From the NCBI GenBank assembly GCA_018715885.1, contig DVKT01000043.1, positions 1-10,132 on the forward strand: a stretch of DNA of 10,132 nt. The letters run 5' to 3'. A program made the position numbers and the translations under genes. Below the pieces are notes generated by a model. That model did not search any database. It was not told the DNA's origin and saw only the letters and a program-made list of their open reading frames with translations. Positions 1 through 7,314 of this stretch are shown piece by piece (the stretch's first letter is position 1; every line of letters starts with the position of its first letter). This DNA comes from Caccoplasma intestinavium. Lineage in GTDB: Bacteria; Bacteroidota; Bacteroidia; Bacteroidales; UBA11471.

Positions 1-1281
1 ATTGTCCACTATTCGTCCGTTCTCTTCGAGCGTGAAATTGTACATGCCTGAACGGAAACGACCTGCGTCGACCGATACGCTATTCTTCCCGGCTTCTACG
101 GTACGGCTGTCGACGATCCGTCCTGCTGCATCGGATATGTACAGATGCCGCAAGGTATTGCCGCCCGCCACATTCAACTCTATGGTGATGGCGTCGCTTG
201 GCCTAGCGAGGGTGGGGTACACTTTCATGGCTGCCGTGTTTTGTACCGTTTTTAATCCTGTGGATTCTTTATCGATAAGGTAAAAAACACCCTCTGCTCT
301 GATATAATATTTTCCGTTTATTCGATAAATCGTACAAGACTCACCACCATTTATATCAACCTGCCATAGTGTATGTCCATCTTCTGATAAACAAGATAGT
401 TTTGTAGCACGGGGAACATAATAAATTATTTGCTGATCGATCGTGCCATCGCTATCTCTATCGTTCTCAGAACTTGAAGACACAACGGATTCATACGAAT
501 AGACTAAATACTCATATTTATCATCGGCATTGAACAGGTTTTGGGTCAAATAAAAGACCTCATCCGAACTGAAAGAATTCTCGTCCATATCGCAATAATA
601 TAACTCACACATGCGATCATAAATACTCCCCATACCATTATTTTCTTCTTTGCGCTCTGTCCATTCCCCGGTATACAAAGCATCATAATAATAATTTATC
701 CCGCTAAGGACAGATCCATTCCAAATATAACCTCTCCGCATAAGCGTCGTAGAAGTATCTTCTTCATAATTACCTTCAGTAACATTGAGGAAAACGGTAT
801 AACCTGTACCCGGCTCGGTATAAATCCATTTCACAGAGAAATATCGGTCTTCCTCTATAAATTTTTTTATGTCCTCGATGGTCAAGCGGGTATCTTCATT
901 ATAACCTAAATATCGCTGTATATCTTCCTTAAAGGATCTTCCTATTGTATCGGTGCGTGTAGGAGAAGAAGATATCACACGCTCCCGTTCTTTGTAAACT
1001 GTGTAGAAAGTTAATGTTTCTGTGTTAACAGAAATTGTCTTTCCTTTTTCTTGAAAGTCATTATTCAAAAGGGAAACGGTTTCTTTTTCTGCATCGTATT
1101 CATAGCTCCAACACTCCGATTGTCCATTGGTGGTAAATTCTTTCGGCATGATTGAGAGCTCACGGCCGATACGATTATCAGAGTCATATAATTCTTGAAA
1201 GGCAGGAGTTAATGACTGTGCCGACAAATTTCCCACGAAGCTGCTCGTTGCGAGTAAAGATAAAAGTAAATGTTTTTTCAT
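1..1281 (-). CDS. Secreted protein of unknown function with T9SS C-terminal sorting domain (partial, C-terminus off the left edge)
   Basis: Reading the minus strand from ATG at 1281 gives 427 codons without a stop, running off the left edge. Residues 1-23 form a signal peptide (MKKH, then a hydrophobic stretch, then NLSA-Q) with no lipobox, so export through Sec is expected. The body (about 24-345) is rich in Tyr, Glu, Asp and Ser and resembles no catalytic family I know. It has a D-x-D-x-D-G-x-x-D loop at residues 274-282, typical of calcium-binding loops. Residues about 350-427 read as a T9SS type A sorting domain: MKVYPTLARP at 352-361, LYISDAAGRIV at 380-390, and SGMYNFTLEENGRIVDN at the edge. 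Such domains usually end a few residues later in a GKIIVR-like tail. T9SS cargo crosses the outer membrane and is commonly attached to the cell surface. A TAnnTTTG promoter box lies about 37 bases upstream. The sorting domain is about 55% G+C and the body about 35%. Gene and localisation are well supported; function is unknown. Confidence 0.88.
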   Translation of the reverse strand, partial: MKKHLLLSLLATSSFVGNLSAQSLTPAFQELYDSDNRIGRELSIMPKEFTTNGQSECWSYEYDAEKETVSLLNNDFQEKGKTISVNTETLTFYTVYKERERVISSSPTRTDTIGRSFKEDIQRYLGYNEDTRLTIEDIKKFIEEDRYFSVKWIYTEPGTGYTVFLNVTEGNYEEDTSTTLMRRGYIWNGSVLSGINYYYDALYTGEWTERKEENNGMGSIYDRMCELYYCDMDENSFSSDEVFYLTQNLFNADDKYEYLVYSYESVVSSSSENDRDSDGTIDQQIIYYVPRATKLSCLSEDGHTLWQVDINGGESCTIYRINGKYYIRAEGVFYLIDKESTGLKTVQNTAAMKVYPTLARPSDAITIELNVAGGNTLRHLYISDAAGRIVDSRTVEAGKNSVSVDAGRFRSGMYNFTLEENGRIVDN

Positions 1282-1317
1282 ATAATGAAATTTTTAAGAA
1301 GTAAATATTTTATGGAG

Positions 1318-1325
1318 CAAAGATA
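1318..1325 (-). promoter_or_regulatory. Bacteroidota-type -7 promoter box for the T9SS cargo gene
   Basis: The minus strand reads TATCTTTG, an exact match to the TAnnTTTG -7 element of the Bacteroidota primary sigma factor. It would place a transcript start near 1311 and leave a leader of about 30 bases before the ATG at 1281. No convincing TTTG -33 element is seen upstream, only T-rich sequence; that element is often weak in this phylum. Confidence 0.55.
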
Positions 1326-1415
1326 AAAATAAAAACACATAAGGTAATGATTCAGAAAAATATTTTTACAAAAATTACACCATATAAAAAAGAGAGAATG
1401 AGATTCCGCCCATTT

Positions 1416-1877
1416 TCATAGATCCGAAAAAAGTTGGGAAATCGTCTTTTTCAATATCGGGTGATAAAGTTCTGGCGCAATCTCACAAAGAGGTTCGAGA
1501 ACAAACCGCCGCAAATGCAAGCGAGGGTGAGGAAGTGAAAGTTCGGGCGTATCAACAATGACATCATCGATCATAAGCAAATCGATGTCGATGGTGCGGT
1601 CGGCATAACCGCCGTCGGTACTCTTGCGGGTACGCCCCAATTTTTGTTCTATCCGCCGGGAAACATCAAGCAGTTCCCGGGGAGAAAGAATTGTGTCGAG
1701 GGCAAGAGCTACATTGAGAAAACGATGGGGAGAAGAAAAGCCCCACGGCTCCGTTTCATAGAACGACGACAAAGCCGTAAGAGGACCGGCCTCCACAGTA
1801 AGAGCGGCGACCGCCTCCTGTATCAACCGGAGACGGTCGCCGAGATTCGAACCGAGCGACAAATACGCGACAGACAT
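1416..1877 (-). CDS. folK: 2-amino-4-hydroxy-6-hydroxymethyldihydropteridine diphosphokinase (HPPK)
   Basis: This cytoplasmic enzyme transfers pyrophosphate from ATP to 6-hydroxymethyl-7,8-dihydropterin in tetrahydrofolate synthesis. The 153-residue protein is the normal length for a single-domain HPPK. It has the N-terminal YLSLGSNLGDR motif (5-15), ETEPWG (41-46), FLNVAL (53-58) and the signature ADRTIDIDLL (92-101). R94, D97 and D99 match the ATP and Mg-binding positions of the family, and LPHPRLHLRRFVLEPL (115-130) follows. The frame stays open upstream to 1964, but that would put 29 unrelated residues before the family start and overlap queA, so the ATG at 1877 is chosen. That ATG lies one base after the queA stop, which suggests coupled translation. 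It is the last gene of the run; a T-rich stretch follows, but no strong terminator hairpin is seen. Confidence 0.95.
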   Translation of the reverse strand: MSVAYLSLGSNLGDRLRLIQEAVAALTVEAGPLTALSSFYETEPWGFSSPHRFLNVALALDTILSPRELLDVSRRIEQKLGRTRKSTDGGYADRTIDIDLLMIDDVIVDTPELSLPHPRLHLRRFVLEPLCEIAPELYHPILKKTISQLFSDL

Positions 1878-1878
1878 A

Positions 1879-2928
1879 TCAAAGAATAAGCATGGCGTCG
1901 CCGTATGCGCCGAAATGATAACCCTCTTTAAGCGCCGACTCATACGCCTCGAACACCAACTCATATCCGCCGAAAGCAGCGACCATCATGAGCATCGTCG
2001 AATAGGGCATGTGGAAATTACTTACGAGACTCGTAGCCACCGTAAAGTCATAAGGGGGGAAAATAAATTTGTTGGTCCAACCGTCATACGGTTTCATGTG
2101 CCCGTCGGTACTTACCGTGCTCTCGATAGCCCGCATGACCGACGTTCCCACGGCGCACACATGCCGTCCCTCGTCTTTGGCTCGGTTGACCACTTCGACC
2201 ATCTCGGGAGTAACGACCATCTGCTCCGAGTCCATTTTATGCTTGGTAAGATCTTCAACATCGATTTCACGGAAATTCCCGAGTCCCGAGTGCAACGTAA
2301 GGAATGTAGAATCGATACCTTTTATCTCCATACGTTTCATCAATTCCCGACTGAAATGGAGTCCTGCGGCAGGAGCCACGACAGCGCCTTCATTACGGGC
2401 GAAGATAGTCTGGTAACGCTCGAAATCTTCCGGCTCGGAGGGGCGGTCGATATACCGGGGAAGCGGCGGTTCCCCGAGCTTATAAAGGGCGTCCTTAAAC
2501 TCTTCGTGCGTACCGTCGAAGAGGAATCGCAACGTGCGTCCGCGCGATGTGGTATTGTCGATTACCTCGGCGACCATCGAGTCGTCTTCGCCGAAATAGA
2601 GCTTATTACCGATACGTATTTTACGGGCAGGATCGACCAGAACGTCCCACAAACGGTGTTCTTCGTTGAGTTCACGGAGAAGAAATACTTCGATTTTCGC
2701 ACCGGTTTTTTCTTTATTCCCATAAAGCAAGGCCGGAAACACGCGCGTATCGTTGAAAACGAAAAGGTCGTGTTCGTCGAAAAAATTGATAATATCCTTG
2801 AATACACAATGTTCTATCGAACCGTTTTTGCGATTTACCACCATAAGACGCGACTCATCGCGATTCTTTGCCGGATACTTGGCAATCTGTTCGTCGGTAA
2901 GTTTAAACTTAAACTGCGATAACTTCAT
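1879..2928 (-). CDS. queA: S-adenosylmethionine:tRNA ribosyltransferase-isomerase
   Basis: QueA moves the ribosyl part of S-adenosylmethionine onto 7-aminomethyl-7-deazaguanine at tRNA position 34 and rearranges it to epoxyqueuosine, the penultimate step of queuosine formation. The protein has 349 residues, the usual length. Family blocks appear in order: FNDTRV (58-63), GEPPLPRYIDR (152-162), YQTIFA (172-177), GAVVAPAAGLHF (181-192), KMDSEQMVV (231-239), GTSVMRAIES (261-270), FIFPPYDF (288-295), NFHMPYST (304-311) and the C-terminal YGDAMLI (342-348). The start at 2928 gives the expected MKLSQFKFKL N-terminus and lies 15 bases after truB. It is followed one base later by folK. Grouping with truB puts two tRNA-modification genes in one transcription unit. 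Confidence 0.97.
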   Translation of the reverse strand: MKLSQFKFKLTDEQIAKYPAKNRDESRLMVVNRKNGSIEHCVFKDIINFFDEHDLFVFNDTRVFPALLYGNKEKTGAKIEVFLLRELNEEHRLWDVLVDPARKIRIGNKLYFGEDDSMVAEVIDNTTSRGRTLRFLFDGTHEEFKDALYKLGEPPLPRYIDRPSEPEDFERYQTIFARNEGAVVAPAAGLHFSRELMKRMEIKGIDSTFLTLHSGLGNFREIDVEDLTKHKMDSEQMVVTPEMVEVVNRAKDEGRHVCAVGTSVMRAIESTVSTDGHMKPYDGWTNKFIFPPYDFTVATSLVSNFHMPYSTMLMMVAAFGGYELVFEAYESALKEGYHFGAYGDAMLIL

Positions 2929-2943
2929 TTCTTATTTTGTTTT

Positions 2944-3663
2944 TTAATTTTTCAATTCTTCCGGGGTATTTTCCGAAGAAACGGCTTCGGCAACAATACG
3001 GCCAATATCGTCGACCGAAAGACAGCGATCGAGCGTAACCTCCCCTACTCGTGTACGCACCAGCCCAATGAGATGGGCGCCGCTGCCAAGAGCCTCTCCC
3101 AAGTCTCGTGCCAAAGCCCGTATATAGGTCCCCTTACTGCAAACGACCCGTATGCGTAGAATATCGGACGTAAAGTCGAGCAATTCGATTTCGTCGATAA
3201 CCAGTTCTTTCGGTTTGAGTTCCACCGACTGACCTTTACGTGCCATTTTATAAGCTCGACGGCCGTCGACTTTACAAGCCGAAAAAGCCGGAGGAACTTG
3301 ACTTATCGTCCCGACAAAACGGGGAAGTGTCTGCTCAACAAGTTCACGGGTAATATGTTCGACGGGATACGTCGCATCGATTTCCGTTTCCAAATCATGC
3401 GAAGGTGTCGTCGCTCCCAATCGCAAGGTAGCAATGTATTCTTTGGTCTGGTATTGAAAGCTTTCGATGAGTTTCGTCGATTTTCCGGTACATATAATCA
3501 TCACGCCCGAAGCCAAAGGATCGAGCGTACCGGCGTGTCCTACCTTGATTTTTTTTATTCCCAAAGCCCGGGATATGCTGTTTCGCAAAGTCTTCACCAA
3601 TTTAAATGAAGTCCAATGCAAGGGCTTGTCGAAATACAATATTTCCCCTTCCTGAAAATCCAT
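2944..3663 (-). CDS. truB: tRNA pseudouridine(55) synthase
   Basis: TruB converts U55 in the T-loop of tRNAs to pseudouridine. The protein has 239 residues. The catalytic block VGHAGTLDPLASGVM is at 41-55 with the nucleophile D48, the conserved tyrosine is in KEY at 74-76, the VPPAFSACKVDGRRAY segment is at 123-138, and SKGTYIRALARDLG is at 176-189. It is shorter than E. coli TruB (about 314 residues) because it ends without a recognisable PUA domain; short versions are common in Bacteroidota. Start ATG at 3663 gives MDFQEGEILYFDKP, the normal family N-terminus. The gap from uppP is 45 bases, the largest in the run, and I see neither a promoter match nor a terminator in it. Confidence 0.96.
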   Translation of the reverse strand: MDFQEGEILYFDKPLHWTSFKLVKTLRNSISRALGIKKIKVGHAGTLDPLASGVMIICTGKSTKLIESFQYQTKEYIATLRLGATTPSHDLETEIDATYPVEHITRELVEQTLPRFVGTISQVPPAFSACKVDGRRAYKMARKGQSVELKPKELVIDEIELLDFTSDILRIRVVCSKGTYIRALARDLGEALGSGAHLIGLVRTRVGEVTLDRCLSVDDIGRIVAEAVSSENTPEELKN

Positions 3664-3708
3664 TTTTTCTGTTTTTGATATACCTCGCCCCGAAACGTCT
3701 TATACGAT

Positions 3709-4506
3709 TCAGGCCAGTAAAGCATGCCCGATGCAGAAAGCCGCCATCAGCACGCAATAAAGAGCGAACCACACAAGTTTACCGTTCTGCACCAGCCGGA
3801 GCATCCACTTGCATGCCACGCAACCCGAAATAAAAGCGGCCAAAAATCCGACAATCATCGCCTGAACGGGTATTCCCGATTCGGCCGGAGAAAAACCTCC
3901 TTTCATCAAGTCGAGAAAGGCTTCGCCCAATATAGGGATTATCACCATGAGGAAAGAGAAACGGGCGACCTGCTCTTTTTTATCGCCCAACATCAGTCCC
4001 GTCGCAATGGTCGTACCCGAACGCGAAAGACCCGGCAACACGGCACAAGCCTGCGCCAATCCTATGACGAACGCATCTTTATAAGAAATTTTTTCTTTCC
4101 TGCGAGGCCGGGCATAGTGAGCAAACGTAAGCAACAATGCCGTAACGACCAGCATTATACCGACCAGCAACAGGCCGTTCCCGAAAACACTCTCTACCGC
4201 ATCTTTGAAAAAGATGCCCACGATTCCTACCGGAATCATCGAGAGAAATATCTTGGACACGTATTGTGTCTCGTCGTTCCACTTAAAACGGAATACACCG
4301 GCAAACAACGCCGCTATTTCTTTCCACAACACAACCAGCGTACTGCACACGGTTGCAGCATGTACCAGCACGGCAAAAGTAAGATTGTCGCTACCCTTGA
4401 TTCCCAGCAAAGTATTGGCAATTTCGAGGTGTCCGCTGCTACTTACGGGAAGATACTCGGTGAGACCCTGTATAAGTCCCAGCCACAATGCGTCGAGCCA
4501 CGTCAT
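3709..4506 (-). CDS. uppP: Undecaprenyl-diphosphatase (BacA/UppP family)
   Basis: This integral membrane enzyme removes a phosphate from undecaprenyl diphosphate to regenerate the lipid carrier of peptidoglycan and other surface polymers; extra copies confer bacitracin resistance in characterised species. The 265-residue protein is of normal length and hydrophobic throughout. Active-site features are present: the (E/Q)xxxE motif as Q13-GLT-E17, PVSSSGH at 20-26 with H26, and PGLSRSGTTIATG at 158-170 with R162. The chosen start is ATG at 4506, whose A is shared with the TGA stop of the DUF3098 gene (TGATG), a sign of translational coupling. A GTG one codon earlier (4509) is also possible and would add one residue. 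Its position beside ftsX and a small membrane protein fits a cell-envelope and division role. Confidence 0.95.
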   Translation of the reverse strand: MTWLDALWLGLIQGLTEYLPVSSSGHLEIANTLLGIKGSDNLTFAVLVHAATVCSTLVVLWKEIAALFAGVFRFKWNDETQYVSKIFLSMIPVGIVGIFFKDAVESVFGNGLLLVGIMLVVTALLLTFAHYARPRRKEKISYKDAFVIGLAQACAVLPGLSRSGTTIATGLMLGDKKEQVARFSFLMVIIPILGEAFLDLMKGGFSPAESGIPVQAMIVGFLAAFISGCVACKWMLRLVQNGKLVWFALYCVLMAAFCIGHALLA

Positions 4507-4808
4507 CACTTATCGGTATTGGATATTTTTTCAGGATCTTTGTACAAAATGGCAAATACCATGAAAACAAAACCAAGGAAAGCGATCGTCGGCGCCAATA
4601 CGATGCGTCTGAAACTGAATATGTCGGGATTGTAATGTTCGGGGGTGGAACCGGCTCCGGCCATCAATGCGAAACCGAGAATGATCACGACAAAAGCAAC
4701 CGCTATCAGCAGTAAATTGCGACGCCCCAACGCAAAAAGCCGGGGATCGGTTTTTTCGGTTTTCTTCCCCATCATGGGAGCAATACCTCTTCCTGTTTTC
4801 ATATTCAT
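4506..4808 (-). CDS. DUF3098 family small membrane protein
   Basis: A 100-residue protein with two predicted membrane helices, about 31-50 and 69-89. The block FALGRRN (25-31) before helix 1, a short loop with NPDIFSFRRIVLAP (60-73), and a charged C-terminus match the DUF3098 family, a Bacteroidota protein typically found between ftsX and uppP. The N-terminal 20 residues are basic and probably cytoplasmic. Its biochemical function is unknown to me; the neighbours suggest an accessory role in division or envelope assembly. Several ATGs lie near the start (4808, 4802 and two further in); 4808 is chosen because it is 20 bases after ftsX, but 4802 is equally possible. The stop overlaps the uppP start by one base. 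Confidence 0.85.
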   Translation of the reverse strand: MNMKTGRGIAPMMGKKTEKTDPRLFALGRRNLLLIAVAFVVIILGFALMAGAGSTPEHYNPDIFSFRRIVLAPTIAFLGFVFMVFAILYKDPEKISNTDK

Positions 4809-4828
4809 CGTATACAGATATTGATTGG

Positions 4829-5710
4829 TTACATATAATACAACTTATCGCGGTCGGCCCGCAAATAACGTCCCACGGCGATGCGTGCGGCAAGATAAGA
4901 CAGCACGATGCCTGCCAACAATATGCCGCCGGCGATAAAAAGCAACATTTCCTTATCGAGCAAAGAAGAAAATCCGCTCAGTTCCCGGCTCATATAATAA
5001 AGCAACGCCCCCAACAACCCGTTGGCGATGAGCGCGCCGAATATTCCGTTTACGATATGCGACCGCACAAACGGACGGCGGATAAAGGCCGGTGTCGCTC
5101 CTACCAATACCATCGCATGCAACAAAAACCGCTTGGAATAAGCAACCAGACTCACGGTATTGGCTATGAGTACAACCGATATAACGGTCATGACAACAGC
5201 TATCCCGAGAAGTATAAGACCAATAAGTTTCAGATTGTCATTGACCAACTCGATAAGGTCTTTCTGGTAGGAAACATTTTCGATATACGGATAGGCGCTG
5301 CGCAGTGTCTTGTCGATACCCGCCAATTTGGTCGCATCGGCATAATCACTGTTGAGTTTCACCTCGAACGACGGACGCAACGGATTGTATCCCAACAAAT
5401 CTTCGGGATTCTCGCCCAACTCCATATACAACTCTTTCAAGGCATCGGACTTGGATATATACTGTACCTTACGGGCGTACGGAGCAGCCGTGAGCCGCTT
5501 CTGCAAAGTCTTTATCTGAGCGTCGGTAACATTCTCGTCGAGAACGACAGAGAAACCCATATTTCCACGCACATATACAGTCAGTTGGGTTGCCATAACT
5601 CCCAAGAGAGCTATAATGCCCAACAAAAAAAGCACCAACGACGTACTGATTGTCGACGTGAGTCGAGCGCCGAAAAACGAGTTATGTTTCTTCTTTTTCG
5701 ATTTCGCCAT
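4829..5710 (-). CDS. ftsX: Cell division protein FtsX (permease-like ABC component)
   Basis: FtsX is the membrane partner of the ATPase FtsE; in studied bacteria the pair controls peptidoglycan hydrolases at the division site. The 293-residue protein has a basic N-terminus (MAKSKKKKH), a first membrane helix at about 22-46, an extracytoplasmic domain of about 110 residues, then three helices near 160-188, 215-240 and 255-275, the FtsX arrangement. Recognisable segments are FSVVLDENVTDAQI in the outer domain, YISKSDALKEL, and the LIANTVSLVAYSKRFLLHAMVLVGAT segment after helix 2, which resembles the coupling region of the family. No ftsE lies beside it in this window; in Bacteroidales ftsE is usually elsewhere. 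As first gene of the run it needs a promoter in the 172-base gap upstream, but I find only degenerate matches there. Confidence 0.93.
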   Translation of the reverse strand: MAKSKKKKHNSFFGARLTSTISTSLVLFLLGIIALLGVMATQLTVYVRGNMGFSVVLDENVTDAQIKTLQKRLTAAPYARKVQYISKSDALKELYMELGENPEDLLGYNPLRPSFEVKLNSDYADATKLAGIDKTLRSAYPYIENVSYQKDLIELVNDNLKLIGLILLGIAVVMTVISVVLIANTVSLVAYSKRFLLHAMVLVGATPAFIRRPFVRSHIVNGIFGALIANGLLGALLYYMSRELSGFSSLLDKEMLLFIAGGILLAGIVLSYLAARIAVGRYLRADRDKLYYM

Positions 5711-5783
5711 TTTTCTATATCGCTTTTCACGGGTATATCACTTGTTTCTAACGAAACAATCCCCCAAAGCACATCATTCTATA

Positions 5784-5800
5784 AAAACCAAGACGGTTTT
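5784..5800 (-). terminator. Possible weak terminator hairpin between the MFS gene and ftsX
   Basis: On the minus strand AAAACC and GGTTTT pair around a five-base GTCTT loop, followed by further T residues (TTAT). The stem is short and A+T-rich, so it is a weak candidate. It sits 83 bases past the MFS stop. The rest of the 5711-5882 gap is A+T-rich. The best promoter-like match for ftsX in it is TTTATTTG on the minus strand at 5816-5823, one mismatch from TAnnTTTG, which I do not regard as reliable. Confidence 0.3.
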
Positions 5801-5882
5801 ACCCTTAATTTCAAGCAAATAAACAAATAATATATGGAATTATCGTCTATCATTCTATTTTTTTAACATTATATTCTCTCTA

Positions 5883-7067
5883 TCAACGCAATTTATGTCG
5901 AGCGAAATAGGGTACAGAAATGTATCTGAAAAAGAAATAACCGATAAAAAGAATCACCAACGAACAGATATAAGCGGTCGTATAGTCGGACATATCGGCT
6001 ATACCCCCTCCTATGAGAACTCCGAGCCCTACACCCAAATCCCACGAAGTGAGATAGGTAGAATTGGCCGTCCCACGCTGGTTATGCTCGGCCAGATTGA
6101 TAAAATAAGTCTGGAACGACGGACATACAAATCCGTAACCCATACCCAGAATAGCGGCCGACATGAAATAGGTAACCGGCATTTTCACAAAAATAAAAAG
6201 CGTGTAACCGACAAACAAAATAATGATACCCAATTGTATGAGACGGGTTATATACCCCTTATTCAGCAATTGTCCCGAAATGAGCCGCGAAAGAATAAGA
6301 CCGAAAGCCATGAGCATGAAAAAAACTCCTGTTCCCGATTCCATGCCAACCTCGTCTTTCCCATAAATAGCCAGATAGGTCGACAACATACCGTAACTGA
6401 ACGATAACATGCTCACGGAAATAGCTCCCGACGTACCTTTGACCAAGAAGAATCGATCGAACGATATATGTTCGGCAACCGGTTTGGGCTGACGCTCTTT
6501 TACCGGCATACGCACCGTCGTAACCAACACGAAACCTACACAACATGAGAGTAGAGAAACCCAAAAGATCGTGTCGTAATTGTGGGAGGCTTCGAGCAGA
6601 TAAAGCGAAACGGTAGGTCCGACAGCCATTGCCAGATTGCTGCTCACCCCGAAATAACCGATACCTTCTCCCCGTCGAGAAGACGGCATGACGTCGATGG
6701 CAACAGTGCTGTTGGCCACACTCACGATACCGAAAGAAAAACCGTGCAATGCACGTATCACGGCGAAAGCAAGAATCGATGCTGCCAAAAGATAACCGCC
6801 GAAAATGCAGGTAAACACGGCATAGCAGACAAGCATCAACGGTTTGCGCGGGAAAGTATCGACCATAAAACCGGCAAAAGGCCGCATGAAAAGAGCCGTA
6901 ACGGTATAGAGCGACAATACCATTCCTACCGTAGACTCATTGGCCTCGAAACGCTCGATCAGATACAAAGGTAGTATGGGCAAAAGCAGATAAAAAGCAA
7001 AGAACAGAAGGAAACTACCTCCTCCGATAGCCAGAAACGACGGCGTCCACAATTTCTCTTTTTTCAT
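5883..7067 (-). CDS. Major facilitator superfamily transporter, drug/sugar efflux type
   Basis: A 394-residue inner-membrane protein with about 12 hydrophobic segments in two halves separated by a charged central loop (about 188-205, KERQPKPVAEH), as in MFS antiporters. Motif A between helices 2 and 3 is present as GFMVDTFPRKPL (66-77), with D70 and R74; SSRRGEGIGYFG in the loop before helix 5 is also typical of efflux permeases of the AraJ/YhhS type. The substrate cannot be read from the sequence. It has its own TAnnTTTG promoter box (7120-7127) and lies downstream of the AraC-family regulator on the same strand, which makes control by that regulator plausible. The start ATG at 7067 gives MKKEKLWTPSF directly before helix 1. 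Confidence 0.9.
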   Translation of the reverse strand: MKKEKLWTPSFLAIGGGSFLLFFAFYLLLPILPLYLIERFEANESTVGMVLSLYTVTALFMRPFAGFMVDTFPRKPLMLVCYAVFTCIFGGYLLAASILAFAVIRALHGFSFGIVSVANSTVAIDVMPSSRRGEGIGYFGVSSNLAMAVGPTVSLYLLEASHNYDTIFWVSLLSCCVGFVLVTTVRMPVKERQPKPVAEHISFDRFFLVKGTSGAISVSMLSFSYGMLSTYLAIYGKDEVGMESGTGVFFMLMAFGLILSRLISGQLLNKGYITRLIQLGIIILFVGYTLFIFVKMPVTYFMSAAILGMGYGFVCPSFQTYFINLAEHNQRGTANSTYLTSWDLGVGLGVLIGGGIADMSDYTTAYICSLVILFIGYFFFRYISVPYFARHKLR

Positions 7068-7119
7068 ATATATTTTCTCTCTGATATCCGCCTTCCCGAC
7101 GGTATTTCGATTCTTGCTG

Positions 7120-7127
7120 CAAAGATA
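7120..7127 (-). promoter_or_regulatory. Bacteroidota-type -7 promoter box for the MFS gene
   Basis: The minus strand reads TATCTTTGCA, an exact match to TAnnTTTG. A transcript would start near 7113, giving a leader of about 46 bases before the ATG at 7067. A TTTTG lies upstream, but with 24 bases between the boxes it is further away than usual for a -33 element. The octamer CGGTATTT occurs on the plus strand on both sides of the box (7100-7107 and 7161-7168) and could be part of a regulator site. Confidence 0.6.
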
Positions 7128-7204
7128 CGAATAAAGAGTTTTTCATACCATCAAAACATGCGGTATTTTACAATACAGAAAGTGATTGATATTTAGCACG
7201 AAGA

Positions 7205-7228
7205 GCGGAGAGATGATTATCTCTCCGC
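7205..7228. other. Perfect 10-bp stem hairpin between the AraC-family and MFS genes
   Basis: GCGGAGAGAT pairs with ATCTCTCCGC across a four-base GATT loop with no mismatches. An outer GCAC/GTGC pair (7196-7199 and 7230-7233) can extend it across an unpaired internal loop. It lies 87 bases past the regulator stop. No T-run follows on either strand, so it does not fit a standard intrinsic terminator; it may be a transcript-end or RNA-stability structure, or a protein-binding palindrome. Confidence 0.6.
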
Positions 7229-7314
7229 AGTGCGATATTGTGAAATCAGACAGAGAGACAGCCATAAAAAGAGACTCCGATAAATTTCATGCATAACGTA
7301 TAAATATCATGGTA

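Noticed and set aside
2..283. Plus-strand open frame of 93 codons at the left edge
   Set aside because: It is antisense to the T9SS sorting domain, which is clear on the minus strand.
1878..1964. Upstream extension of folK by 29 codons to an earlier ATG at 1964
   Set aside because: The extra residues are Arg/Cys-rich and unlike any HPPK N-terminus, and they lie inside queA. The ATG at 1877 gives the exact family start one base after the queA stop.
1915..2922. Long plus-strand open frame of 335 codons
   Set aside because: It lies antisense to queA over nearly its whole length, has low-complexity Arg/His-rich content with no family motif, and the minus-strand frame has every QueA motif.
3724..4635. 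Plus-strand open frame of 303 codons
   Set aside because: It is antisense to uppP and the DUF3098 gene, is His/Arg/Gln-rich like a codon shadow, and crosses the TGATG junction of two real genes.
7145..7166. ATACC/GGTAT inverted repeat upstream of the MFS promoter as an operator
   Set aside because: Arms of five bases with a 12-base spacer are expected by chance in a region this A+T-rich.
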